Assembly: GCA_964633205.1 (NCBI GenBank)
Contig: CAZWFN010000026.1
Location: 1 to 54,840 of the forward strand
From: CAYVQE01 sp964633205
GTDB taxonomy: Bacteria; Myxococcota; B64-G9
Length of the DNA stretch: 54,840 nucleotides
Reading direction: 5' to 3'
Part shown: positions 10,373 to 19,051 of the stretch, in pieces
Layout: every line of letters begins with the position of its first letter
Position numbering within the stretch: the stretch's first letter is position 1
Made by a program: the position numbers and the translations under genes
The notes under the pieces: model-generated
Told to the model about the DNA's origin: nothing
Seen by the model: only the letters and a program-made list of their open reading frames with translations
Databases searched by the model: none

Positions 10373-10398
10373 ACGCTCCGGGAGCGCTTCGGCAACGA

Positions 10399-11700
10399 TC
10401 AGCGGTAGACGTCGACGCGGATGCCGCTGTCGCGGTCGAGCAGCAGCACGGTGGTGGCGGCCGTGGCGCCGGCGACCACGGCGCCGACCGCGGTCCAGAA
10501 CCACCAGCGCTCGTACCAGGCCGGGCCCGCGGCCACCGGTGGCGGTGAAGGGCCAGTTATGGGGTCGGGGTCGGGGCCGGCCGCGGCGCCGAAGGCGGTG
10601 GTGTCGCCGCGCAGGTGGCGCTGCAGCCGGTCGGCCAGCTCGTCCAGGCCGGCGGCGGCCACCGGGAAGATGCCCAGGGTCTCGGGCTGGCCGCCACGCT
10701 GGTGGGTGGTCAGCTGGATCAGGTGCTGGTCGCCCGGGTGGCGTTGGGTGAGCACCACCAGCCAGTCGACCCCCAGCCCCGCGGCCAGCGCTTCGGCCGC
10801 CCGGGCCGGCGGCGCGGAGCCGGCCAACCGCTGTAGCCGGCGCCAACGGTCGATGCGCTGGCCCTCGACCAAGAAGACCTCCTGGCGCTCGACCCCACCG
10901 GCCGGCACCGACAGCACCCCGAACCAGGTGCGGTGGCCCGGATGGCGGATCGAGAAGTAGTGCTCGCCGGGCAGCACCCCCGGAATGGTGATCGGGGTGC
11001 GGCCCACCGGTCGGCCGTCCATGGCCACCCGGCCGCCGGCGGGCTGGCTGATCAGCGACACCGAGCCCTTCATCGAGCTGAGCAGCTCGTCGCGTACCTG
11101 CTCGAAGCGCTCGATGACCACCGGGTTGAACACCGCGTCGTCCAGCTCGCGCTCGGGCTCGAGCAACAACACCATGCGGTACTCCCGGTCGGCCTCGGCC
11201 TCCTGGTCCAATGCCTGGTAGGTCATACCCAGCTGCAAGTGCGTCTCGGCCAGCGCCGACAGATCCTGCAAGAAGGGAAATACCGCCCGCAGGTTGCGCA
11301 GCGCGCCCTGGAAGCTTTCGATGGCCGCCCGCGGCTCGAGCTGGGTCGAGTGGCGCCGGCCGGCGGCGAGCTGCTCGCGAGCCCGGGCCACCATCTCGTC
11401 GGCGCGCGGATCGGCCGGCTCGGCGAAGTAGGCCGCCAGCGTCTCGGGTGCCAGCAGCTCCAGACCGGCGGCGGCCAGCGCCTCGCGCAGCGCGACCACC
11501 ACCTCGCGATCGGCCTGGCGCCAGGCCGGATCGTGCTCACCGGTGGCGTCCAGCACCGCTACCCGCGGCCCGGCCAGGCCCGCTGCAGCCGGGCCGAGCA
11601 GCAACAGCGCGAGCAGGGCGACGATCTGCCGCCGGCAACGTTTGTTGCCGGCGTCCGCGCGTGGCGCGGTCGGTACGGTATCGAGATACAAGTCGCTCAC
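10399..11700 (-). CDS. PEGA-domain membrane protein
   Basis: 433 residues from GTG 11700, which overlaps the TGA of the upstream lipoprotein gene (GTGA). A hydrophobic signal segment (IVALLALLLLGPAAAGLAG) is followed by an N-terminal domain (PRVAVLDATGEHD...) and a helical TPR-like middle part. Next comes a PEGA module (GSVSLISQPAGGRVAMDGRPVG) and a second alpha/beta part. Near the C-terminus is one membrane helix (WWFWTAVGAVVAGATAATTVLLL) and a short tail. This layout is common in myxobacterial PEGA proteins. It is the last gene of a three-gene minus-strand operon with the Cys-rich surface protein and the CBM9-like lipoprotein. Function is unknown; an envelope location is supported by the sequence. 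Confidence 0.82.
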   Translation of the reverse strand: MSDLYLDTVPTAPRADAGNKRCRRQIVALLALLLLGPAAAGLAGPRVAVLDATGEHDPAWRQADREVVVALREALAAAGLELLAPETLAAYFAEPADPRADEMVARAREQLAAGRRHSTQLEPRAAIESFQGALRNLRAVFPFLQDLSALAETHLQLGMTYQALDQEAEADREYRMVLLLEPERELDDAVFNPVVIERFEQVRDELLSSMKGSVSLISQPAGGRVAMDGRPVGRTPITIPGVLPGEHYFSIRHPGHRTWFGVLSVPAGGVERQEVFLVEGQRIDRWRRLQRLAGSAPPARAAEALAAGLGVDWLVVLTQRHPGDQHLIQLTTHQRGGQPETLGIFPVAAAGLDELADRLQRHLRGDTTAFGAAAGPDPDPITGPSPPPVAAGPAWYERWWFWTAVGAVVAGATAATTVLLLDRDSGIRVDVYR

Positions 11701-13175
11701 TCCGTCGAAAACAAACGCAGCTCGTTCCAGACCTGCGGTCGGTCGGCACCGGCTGCCCACCAGGTCTCGCTGCTGTCTCCCGCGTCCTCATCGACCAGGC
11801 GCAGCTGGATCCCGAAAAACCATCCCCGCTGCGGCGGCTCGTCCAGCCGCAGGTCGGTCCAGGGCAAGCTGGCCTCCACCCGATAGCCGTCGCCGCGAAC
11901 TGCCGCCTGCACCCGGCCGCTATAGGCGAAGCCCTGCTCGGTCACGTTGGCCGGCTCGGGCCCGCCGGCCAGGCGGGCATCCCCGCCGGCGGTGGCGCTC
12001 AGGCGGAAAAAACGGGTCCGGGCCAGCGGTGGCTGGGCGTTGTCCAGGTCGAGCCACAGCTCGATGCGGTCGGCGCCGGCCAGCCCCTCGCCGCCGGCGG
12101 CCGATTGCACCTCGTCGTCCGGCACCTCGACCGTCAGGTGCAGCGCCTCCGCATCCCACCAACCGCCGAGACGCACCTGTCCGTCGGGCGCGCCGAAGCG
12201 TTGCTCGGCGCCCGGCAGCCGCAACAGATCGAGCAGTGCCGTGCCCAATACCAGCCGGCCGAACTGGTCGGCCTCGGGGTCGGCGCCCTGGGCCTGCGGA
12301 TCGAAGGTCCAGGTCAACAGCAAGGGCGGGCCGTCACCGTCGAAGTCCACTTGGCGCAGATTGAAGCCCAGCTGCTGGTTCTTGCGTCCGCCGGGCAGGG
12401 GTAGGCGCAGGCGCACCCGCCAGCCACCGGCCACGCTGGCGACCTCGACCTCCTCGGCCGCGCCCTCCGGCGCCACCCGGCCGTCGGCGCCGACCTGGAT
12501 CAGGCGATCGTCCGGATCGTCGGCCACTCCATCGGCCTGTGGATCGAGGTAGATCACCAGCGCGTCGCCGTCGACCGGCGGTCCCATGCCGGCCGGCTCG
12601 ACCGCATCGTCGCGCAGGCGCGCGTCGAGCCACAGCCCATCGTCGTCCCACAGTATCCAGGCCAGGCAGCCGGCGTCGCCTTCATGCGCCAGCTGGCCTT
12701 GCTCCAGGTTGGCCGCATCCAGCCGCAGCGCCGGCGGCTGGTCGGCGAAGGGGTCGGCCAGACCGGCGGCCGGGACGCGCCGGGCCAGGGCGTGGTCGAT
12801 GCGGGCGAACGGCACGCTGACCACCGCGTCGACCCCGGCGGCCAGTTGCTGCGGCCGGCCGAAGCCGCGCGCCACCGGCCGGCCGCGCTCGTTCAAGCCG
12901 ACCAGGGTCGGCGCACCGCGCTCCAGCGCGCCGACCAGACCGGGACCGAAGCGCGCAGCGGGCGCATCGCGGCCCAGCGTGCGATAGCCGCCGTCGGCGG
13001 CGGTCCAGCCCAGCTCCACCTCGGCGACCAGGCTGAACGGATCCTGGATGGGGTTGCGGCCCTGGTGCAGCGGCACCACCAACAGGCGCAGCTTACCGCG
13101 CACGTCGTCACCGCAGCCGGCCGCGGTCAGACCCAGCAAGCAGCACAACCCGAAGACTCTCACCCAGCGCGCCAT
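11697..13175 (-). CDS. Lipoprotein with two CBM9/DOMON-like beta domains
   Basis: 492 residues. The N-terminus MARWVRVFGLCCLLGLTAAGC is a lipoprotein signal with the lipobox TAAGC. Two similar beta-sandwich modules follow. The first runs around DAGCLAWILWDDDGLWLDARLRDD and GDALVIYLDPQ. The second runs around DAEALHLTVEVPDDEV and ADRIELWLDLD, and ends with SLPWTDLRL...GWFFGIQLRLVDED. The order of a bright Trp strand, a v-Asp-Asp loop and a (V/L)xLYLD-type strand matches the CBM9/DOMON-like sugar- or haem-binding superfamily. The start overlaps the end of the Cys-rich gene by 16 bp. I infer an outer-surface binding protein; the ligand cannot be told. Confidence 0.8.
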   Translation of the reverse strand: MARWVRVFGLCCLLGLTAAGCGDDVRGKLRLLVVPLHQGRNPIQDPFSLVAEVELGWTAADGGYRTLGRDAPAARFGPGLVGALERGAPTLVGLNERGRPVARGFGRPQQLAAGVDAVVSVPFARIDHALARRVPAAGLADPFADQPPALRLDAANLEQGQLAHEGDAGCLAWILWDDDGLWLDARLRDDAVEPAGMGPPVDGDALVIYLDPQADGVADDPDDRLIQVGADGRVAPEGAAEEVEVASVAGGWRVRLRLPLPGGRKNQQLGFNLRQVDFDGDGPPLLLTWTFDPQAQGADPEADQFGRLVLGTALLDLLRLPGAEQRFGAPDGQVRLGGWWDAEALHLTVEVPDDEVQSAAGGEGLAGADRIELWLDLDNAQPPLARTRFFRLSATAGGDARLAGGPEPANVTEQGFAYSGRVQAAVRGDGYRVEASLPWTDLRLDEPPQRGWFFGIQLRLVDEDAGDSSETWWAAGADRPQVWNELRLFSTE

Positions 13176-16100
13176 CGCCGCCTCATTCCCAACAAGGCCA
13201 ACAGCACCAAGCCGAGCCAGCCACCGCCGATCCCGCCGGCGCTGCAGCCGCAGCCGCCGGCGCCACCGGTCACCTGGACCTGGGTGAAATCGGGATCGCT
13301 CTGCTGTTGCCCGGCGGCCACCACCAGCCGGAAGCCGTAGACACCGCTGGCAACGGCGACAAAGCCGGCCCGTGGGGTGGCCGCACCGGTCAGCTCGACT
13401 TGCTCCGGCCCCGAGGTCTGCTCCCAGAGGTAGGCGAGATCCACGCCGGCCGGGCCGGTGCTGGCGCTGCCGTCGAGCACCACCTGGCTGCCGGGCGCGA
13501 CCACCTGCAGCGGCCCCGCCTCGGCCCGCAAGCGATCGTCGGGCCCGTCGCCGCCGTCGGCCACCCCGCCGTCGGCATCGCCGCCGCCGCCGTCGACCGC
13601 CACCGGCGCGCAGCGATCCCCGGCACAGGCACCAGAGGGACACGGATGCTCGAGGCCCGGTTCGCAGGCCCCTTGCCCATCGCACAACCCGACCGAGACG
13701 CGCACCCCGTCCTCGCAGCCGGCCGGCCGGCAGACCGTACCGGCCGGCTGCAGGGCGCAGGCGGCCCGGCCGTCGCAATGACCGGTACCGCCACAGTCGG
13801 GCTCGTCCGGGCACTCGTCGTCCGGGTCGGTACCGGCCGCGGCCGGTAGACAGATACCGCGGGCGATCGGGTCGTCGCACAACAGGCAGCTGCCGTCGCA
13901 GGCCAGGTTGCAGCACACCCCGTCGACACAATAGTGGCCGTCGCAATCGGCATCGCTCTGGCAGTCGCCGCCGAGCACCGCGTCCGGCTCGCAGGCACCG
14001 CCGGTGCAGACGTGGCCCGGCCAGCAATCGGCCTCCTCGCCGCAGGAGGCGGCGCACTGGCCGGGCGCCACCGCCCGGTAGGGATAGCAGGACCGGCAGG
14101 CGGCCCAACAGCCGCCCAGCGGGCCCGAGTCGCAGACCTCGGCGTCGGTCACACCACTGCCCGGCCCCCCGCCGGCATCGCAGACCCCGGCCGGCGCGCA
14201 GGCCACCTCCGGCCCCCAGCCCGCCTCGCCGCCCAGGCAGACCCGGAACCAGTCATCCTGGCTGCACAGCCGATAGCCCGGCTCGTAGACCGCGCCGGCC
14301 GCGGTGCAGGCATCGATCGCCGAAGCGCACCAGGCCCCTTCACCCGTCCAGCCGTCCGGCAGGCAATAGCCGCCGGCGCAGGCCGGATCGGGTTCCAGCC
14401 CCGCCAGCACCACGCCGGCGCAGCTCTGGCCGTCGTCCAGATCGAGCAGGCACACCGCATCGATCGCGCAGAAGCCGATCGGCGCGCAATCGGCGTGGCT
14501 GGAGCAATCCTCGATACAGCCGTCCGGAGTACAGCGCCCAGGGCTGCAATCGGTCTGCCCGGCCGGCAGACAATGGCCGGCGCCGTCGCAGTAGGCCTCG
14601 TCCAGAAAAACGCTGCCGTCGCAGCCGGGTGCGGCGCAGATTTGATCGGCCGGCCAGAGCCGGCAAGCCCCTTCCCCGTCGCAGACGCCTGTTGTTCCGC
14701 AGGTCTCCGCCTGCTGGGCCGGACAGTCCTCGTCCGGGTCGGTCCCGGCCTCGACCGGCGCACACAGGCCCTCCTGGCCGGGCAGGTTGCAGGCCCGGCA
14801 ATCTCCGGTACAGCTCGATTCGCAGCAGCGACCGTCGATGCACACCCCGGCGGAGCAGTCCGCCTGGCTGGCGCAGGGCTCGCCGATGCCTTCGGGCAGC
14901 TGGCACTGGCCGTCGCGGCAGATGTAGCTCGACCAGCAGTCCGCGTCCCCGGTGCAGCTCTCGCGGCAGGTGCTGCCGTCGGCCGCGGCCCGGTAAGGCG
15001 TACACGAGATGCACTCCGTCGAGCAGCCGCCGCCCGGGCCGCTGACGCAGCTGCCCCCGGCGCGCACGCCTGAGCCCGGCCCATCGCCGGCGTCGCAGGC
15101 GCCGGCCGCACAGCCGATCTCCTCGCCCCAGCCCGGCACGCCGCCGATGCACACCTTGTACCAGTCGCCGTCGCCGCACAGGGCGTAACCGGCCGGAAAG
15201 TCCTGGCCGTCGTGGACGCAGCCGGTGGCGTTGGCGGTGCAAAAGGCCCCCTGGCCGTCGAAGTCGTCTTCGAAACAGAAGCCGCCGGCGCAGGCCGCAT
15301 CGTCGAGCAGACCGCTGTAGACCACGTCCCGGCAGTCGCTGCCGTCGCCCAGATCGGCCTCGCAGGCGCCCTGGGTGTTGCAGAAGGCCTGCGGGATGCA
15401 CTCGGCGTGGCTCTGGCAAGCCGTGGCGCAGGCGCTCTCGTCGGCGCAGCGATAGGGGGCACAGTCGATCGTCTGGCCAGCGACGCAGCGGCCCGCCCCG
15501 TCGCAGGTGTCGGCCTGCTGCTCCACCCCGCCGCTGCAGCTCGACGGCGCGCAGACCGTGCCCGCCGGCCAGTAGCGGCAAGCTCCGTCGCCGTCACACC
15601 AGCCGTCCAACCCGCAGCCGGCCGCCGGTGTCTCGGCACAGTCGTCGAGCGGATCGCCGCCGGCCGCCACCGCCACGCAGCCCGGTTGCGATCCGTGGCA
15701 GACCTGGCAGGCCGGACACTCGTCGGCCGGATCGGTGCCGGCGGCGACGAAGGTCATACAGCGGCCCTGGGCGTCGCAGCGGGCGCAGACGTCGCAGGCC
15801 GCGCCCACCGGGTATCCGCAGGCGCCCTGTCCGTTGCAGGTGCCGTCGCAGGCGCCCTGGCCCGGACACTCGCCGTCCGGGTCCTGGCCCTGCGGGATGG
15901 GCTTGCACTGGCCCGAGGCATCGATATCGCATCGGTGACACAGCGCCGAGCAGATGTCGGCACAGCAGTGACCATCGACGCAGTTGCCGCTGTCGCACTG
16001 CTGATCCTGCTGGCAGGTGGTGCCCAGCGGCAGCCCGCCGACGCACTCGTCATCGATGCACCGGATGTCGGGCTTGCAATCGGCGTCGCTGCCACAGGAG

Positions 16101-17329
16101 GTGGGACAGTCGACGCAGGCGCCGTCGACGCAGTCGTCGACGTCGTCGTAGAAGCCGCAGTTGGTGTAGCAGTCGGTGTAGGCCCAACCCACCGCCTGGC
16201 ACTCGTAGCGATCCCCGCCGAAGCAGATGGTCTCGCCGTCGGCCACCGGCTGGCCGGCGCCGTCGGCACAATGGGTGCCGGCCGGCACGCAGTACTTCTG
16301 GCCGCCGGGCGAGGGCACGCAGTTGTCCGACAGGCACTGGCGGTTCTCGTCGCAGGCGCCGCCGGTGTCGAGCTTGCGGATGCAGTCGCCGCCGATGAGG
16401 TAGAAATCGCAATAGGCATCCTCGTCGCAGCCCTCCGAGATGCCGAACAGGTAGACGCAGTCCTCGACGCATTCTACACACTGGAACCCGGCGCCGGTGT
16501 GCTGGCACTCGTGCACGTCGAGGTAGGCGCCGCAGTCGTCGAAGCAGTCGACCCGGGTCCAGTCGTCGGGGCCGTTGCAGGTGGCCACGTCCGGCCCGGC
16601 GCACACGGTCTGACCGGCGGCCACCGGCTCGCGGTGCGCGCCGATGCAGTCGGTGGCGGCTGCCCGGCAGCGCCCCTGGTCGAAGGGATCCACCCCGCAC
16701 AGGCCCGAGTCGCAGTCACCGCCAGCGGCGCAGGCCTTGCCCTCGGCCCCGGCCGGCAACACGTCCTTGGTCACCCGCAGGTCGTCGACGTAGATGTTCT
16801 GCCCGCCGCGGCACTCGCCGCGCAGCGCCAGGCGCAGGTCGGCGCTGCCGGTGTAGTAACCGAGCGGGACCACCTCCTCGCGCCAGCCGGCGCTGGCGTC
16901 ATAGCGGCCGAGGTCGAGCTTGGTGGCGTAGGTCCCGCCGCCGTCGGCGCTGACCTGCAGCCGCAGCCGGTCATCGGAACCCGACAGACCGGGATCGTGG
17001 TACATCCAGAAACGCACCTCGGCCACCTCGGCGCCGGTCAGGTCCAGATCGGGCGAGCGCAGCCGGGCCTCGTCGCCGCTGTCGGCGTAGCAGGAGTTGA
17101 ACCGCGCCATGCGGCTGCCCTCGTAAGCGGCGACACTAGGGCAGCTGCTCGAGGACTCGGTCGACCAATCCACGTCCGGCTGATCGTCGCTGTCGTAAGT
17201 GGTCTCGACCCACGGGCTGACCGAGGAGTCGTTGAAGCCCTGGACATGCACGCTTTCGGCCGCGGCCCGCGGAACGGCCATGCCGCAGATCCCCAGCGCC
17301 AGCAGCGCGGTTCTCATCGATCCGACCAT
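13160..17329 (-). CDS. Giant Cys-rich repeat surface protein with PKD-like domain and MYXO-CTERM tail
   Basis: 1,389 residues from ATG 17329 (ATG 17317 is possible). After a signal peptide (TALLALGICGMAVPRAAA) comes a jelly-roll-like N-domain of about 170 residues (VHVQGFNDSSVSPW ... NIYVDDLRV). More than 900 residues of Cys-rich knots follow, with C-x-S-D/DADC-type spacing as in dickkopf/EGF-like myxobacterial repeats. At least two long units repeat in order, for example GWGEEIGCAAGACDAGDG against GWGPEVACAPAGVCDAGGG, and ESSCTGDCRACNLPG against NLACDGSCLLCDDP, about 300 residues apart. A PKD/REJ-like domain (AGPLQVVAPGSQVVLDGSAS) precedes the tail GGCGCSAGGIGGGWLGLVLLALLGMRRRWRAG, a textbook Gly-Cys, helix, Arg sorting signal. 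It heads the operon with the lipoprotein and the PEGA protein. Adhesion or ligand capture is inference. Confidence 0.9.
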   Translation of the reverse strand: MVGSMRTALLALGICGMAVPRAAAESVHVQGFNDSSVSPWVETTYDSDDQPDVDWSTESSSSCPSVAAYEGSRMARFNSCYADSGDEARLRSPDLDLTGAEVAEVRFWMYHDPGLSGSDDRLRLQVSADGGGTYATKLDLGRYDASAGWREEVVPLGYYTGSADLRLALRGECRGGQNIYVDDLRVTKDVLPAGAEGKACAAGGDCDSGLCGVDPFDQGRCRAAATDCIGAHREPVAAGQTVCAGPDVATCNGPDDWTRVDCFDDCGAYLDVHECQHTGAGFQCVECVEDCVYLFGISEGCDEDAYCDFYLIGGDCIRKLDTGGACDENRQCLSDNCVPSPGGQKYCVPAGTHCADGAGQPVADGETICFGGDRYECQAVGWAYTDCYTNCGFYDDVDDCVDGACVDCPTSCGSDADCKPDIRCIDDECVGGLPLGTTCQQDQQCDSGNCVDGHCCADICSALCHRCDIDASGQCKPIPQGQDPDGECPGQGACDGTCNGQGACGYPVGAACDVCARCDAQGRCMTFVAAGTDPADECPACQVCHGSQPGCVAVAAGGDPLDDCAETPAAGCGLDGWCDGDGACRYWPAGTVCAPSSCSGGVEQQADTCDGAGRCVAGQTIDCAPYRCADESACATACQSHAECIPQAFCNTQGACEADLGDGSDCRDVVYSGLLDDAACAGGFCFEDDFDGQGAFCTANATGCVHDGQDFPAGYALCGDGDWYKVCIGGVPGWGEEIGCAAGACDAGDGPGSGVRAGGSCVSGPGGGCSTECISCTPYRAAADGSTCRESCTGDADCWSSYICRDGQCQLPEGIGEPCASQADCSAGVCIDGRCCESSCTGDCRACNLPGQEGLCAPVEAGTDPDEDCPAQQAETCGTTGVCDGEGACRLWPADQICAAPGCDGSVFLDEAYCDGAGHCLPAGQTDCSPGRCTPDGCIEDCSSHADCAPIGFCAIDAVCLLDLDDGQSCAGVVLAGLEPDPACAGGYCLPDGWTGEGAWCASAIDACTAAGAVYEPGYRLCSQDDWFRVCLGGEAGWGPEVACAPAGVCDAGGGPGSGVTDAEVCDSGPLGGCWAACRSCYPYRAVAPGQCAASCGEEADCWPGHVCTGGACEPDAVLGGDCQSDADCDGHYCVDGVCCNLACDGSCLLCDDPIARGICLPAAAGTDPDDECPDEPDCGGTGHCDGRAACALQPAGTVCRPAGCEDGVRVSVGLCDGQGACEPGLEHPCPSGACAGDRCAPVAVDGGGGDADGGVADGGDGPDDRLRAEAGPLQVVAPGSQVVLDGSASTGPAGVDLAYLWEQTSGPEQVELTGAATPRAGFVAVASGVYGFRLVVAAGQQQSDPDFTQVQVTGGAGGCGCSAGGIGGGWLGLVLLALLGMRRRWRAG

Positions 17330-17429
17330 CGGCCACCACCCGCCCCGTTGCAGCGCCGGACCACCGCAGCGCGGCGTCCGACCGGGGCCAGCAGGCGCAC
17401 CTTTCAGCACACCCGTTTGATTTGACTAG

Positions 17430-17459
17430 ACTTTATCTTGAGGCAGCGAAACCCGTCAA
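17430..17459 (-). promoter_or_regulatory. Sigma70-like promoter for the Cys-rich surface operon
   Basis: On the minus strand TTGACG (17454-17459), 18-bp spacer, TAAAGT (17430-17435). The -35 overlaps the last codons of glmU, about 100 bp before ATG 17329. Predicted by eye. Confidence 0.45.
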
Positions 17460-18853
17460 GAACCCGTGTCGCCCCGGCCACCCCGGCGCCGCCGGCCCAT
17501 GCCGTAACCGTCGATGTTGCGCTGCCGGGTGCGCGAGACGGCCAGCGCGTTGGCGGGCACGTTGCGGGTGACGGTGGTGCCGGCTCCGATCAATGCATCG
17601 CGGCCGACCGCCACCGGGGCCACCAGCTGCACGTCGGAGCCGATGAAGGTGCCGGCGCCGACCGTGGTCGGGTGCTTGTCGAAGCCGTCGTAGTTGCAGG
17701 TGATGGTGCCGGCGCCCACGTTGACCCCGGCGCCGATGTCGGCGTCGCCCAGGTAGCTCAGGTGGTTGGCCTTGGCGCCCTTGCCCAGCCGGGTCTTCTT
17801 GGTCTCGACGAAGTTGCCCACCCGGGCGTCGGGCTCGAGCACCGTGCCCGGCCGCAGGCGAGCGAAGGGGCCGACCTGGACCCCGCGGCCCAGCCGGCAG
17901 TCGTCGAGCACGGAGTAGGCCCGCACCTCGACCTCGGCCGCGATGCGGGTGTCGCGGATCACGGCGCCCGGCCCGATGGTGCAGCGCTGGCCCACGGTGG
18001 TGCGGCCGGCGAGGTGACAGCCCGGTTCCAGCCGGCTGTCGGCGCCCAGGCGCACATCGGCGCCGACAAAGGTAGTGGCCGGGTCGACCACGGTCACGCC
18101 CTTGCGCATCCAGCGCTCCAGCAGCCGCAGCCGCAGCGCCCGCTCGGTGGCGGCCAACTCGACCCGGTCGTTGACCCCCAACACCGACTCCGGCGCCACC
18201 TCCACTCCAGCAGCGGCCAGGCCCTGCTGCCGGGCCGCGGCGACCAGATCGGTCAGGTAGTACTCGCCCTGGGCGTTGCCGCGGCCCAGCCGCTTCAGCG
18301 CGGAGAACAGCCAGGGGCTGTCCATCAGGTAGATGCCGGTGTTGATCTCGTCGATGCGCCGTTCGGCCCGGCTGGCGTCGGCGTACTCCACGATGCCTTC
18401 GACCGATCCGTCCGCGTCGCGCAGCACCCGGCCGTAGCGGCGCGGCTCGGCCAGCCGGCAGCTCAGAAAGGCCAGCGCCGCTTCGCGACCACCGCGCTCC
18501 AGCGCGCCCAGGTCGCGGCCAGCCAGCAGCGGCATGTCGCCGTAGAGCACCGCCAGCTTGCCGCGCACGCCGCGCAGCGCCCGCTCGGCCGCCAGCACCG
18601 CATGGCCGGTCCCCAGAGGATCGCCCTGGACGGCGAAGGTCAGGCGGCCGGGAAAGCGCTGCTGCAGGTGCTCGCGCACCGCCTCGGCCTGGTGGCCGAT
18701 CACCACCACCACCGGATCGTAGCCGCGCACCAGGGCCAGCTCCACCGGGTAGTCGATCATGGGCCGGTCGCACATCGGGTGCAGCACCTTGACCAGCCCC
18801 GAGCGCATCCGCTTCGATTTGCCGGCCGCCAGAATCACACAAGCCGTACTCAT
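17456..18853 (-). CDS. glmU: Bifunctional UDP-GlcNAc pyrophosphorylase / GlcN-1-P acetyltransferase
   Basis: 465 residues, the family's length. It makes UDP-N-acetylglucosamine for peptidoglycan and LPS in two steps. The N-terminal uridyltransferase (about 1-230) has the nucleotide loop LAAGKSKRMRSGLVKVLHPM, GDPLGTGHAV and the metal-binding VLYGDMPLL. The C-terminal left-handed beta-helix (about 250-450) has hexapeptide repeats (TTFVGADVRLGADSRLEPGC), the acetyltransferase signature RLRPGTVLEPDARVGNFVETKKTRLG, and YLGDADIGAGVNVGAGTITCNYDG. ATG 18853 follows GAGGAGGTGGG. It is transcribed apart from the Cys-rich operon, in front of whose promoter it ends. No glmS or glmM is near. Confidence 0.97.
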   Translation of the reverse strand: MSTACVILAAGKSKRMRSGLVKVLHPMCDRPMIDYPVELALVRGYDPVVVVIGHQAEAVREHLQQRFPGRLTFAVQGDPLGTGHAVLAAERALRGVRGKLAVLYGDMPLLAGRDLGALERGGREAALAFLSCRLAEPRRYGRVLRDADGSVEGIVEYADASRAERRIDEINTGIYLMDSPWLFSALKRLGRGNAQGEYYLTDLVAAARQQGLAAAGVEVAPESVLGVNDRVELAATERALRLRLLERWMRKGVTVVDPATTFVGADVRLGADSRLEPGCHLAGRTTVGQRCTIGPGAVIRDTRIAAEVEVRAYSVLDDCRLGRGVQVGPFARLRPGTVLEPDARVGNFVETKKTRLGKGAKANHLSYLGDADIGAGVNVGAGTITCNYDGFDKHPTTVGAGTFIGSDVQLVAPVAVGRDALIGAGTTVTRNVPANALAVSRTRQRNIDGYGMGRRRRGGRGDTGS

Positions 18854-18904
18854 CCCACCTCCTCACAGCGCGGCTCATCAGCCGCAACCAAAAAAAACCG
18901 CGCA

Positions 18905-18955
18905 GTACTACTGAGAATCCTTGCGGGACGCGAAGATTCTCGCTGTTGGTAGTAC
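18905..18955. repeat. Imperfect palindrome between glmU and an outer-membrane gene
   Basis: Outer arms gtactac (18905-18911) and gtagtac (18949-18955) and inner arms gagaatc (18913-18919) and gattctc (18935-18941) form a bulged hairpin with a 15-base loop. It sits in the divergent region between glmU and the gene at 19052. It could be a protein-binding dyad, an mRNA leader structure for glmU or an old repeat; no match elsewhere in the window was seen. Confidence 0.6.
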
Positions 18956-19051
18956 AGGATAGGAGAAACAGGCGCCGCAACCAATAGCGATGACAACACA
19001 GCAGCGATCGTGCAGTTGATCGGCAGCGGGGGATCTGGTCGAATTGCGGGC

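Noticed and set aside
13372..17425. Two long plus-strand open frames (Arg/Pro-rich and Ala/Val-rich) opposite the Cys-rich gene
   Set aside because: They are antisense frames that stay open because of high G+C. They lack domains and ribosome sites, and the minus strand has a signal peptide, Cys spacing and a sorting tail.
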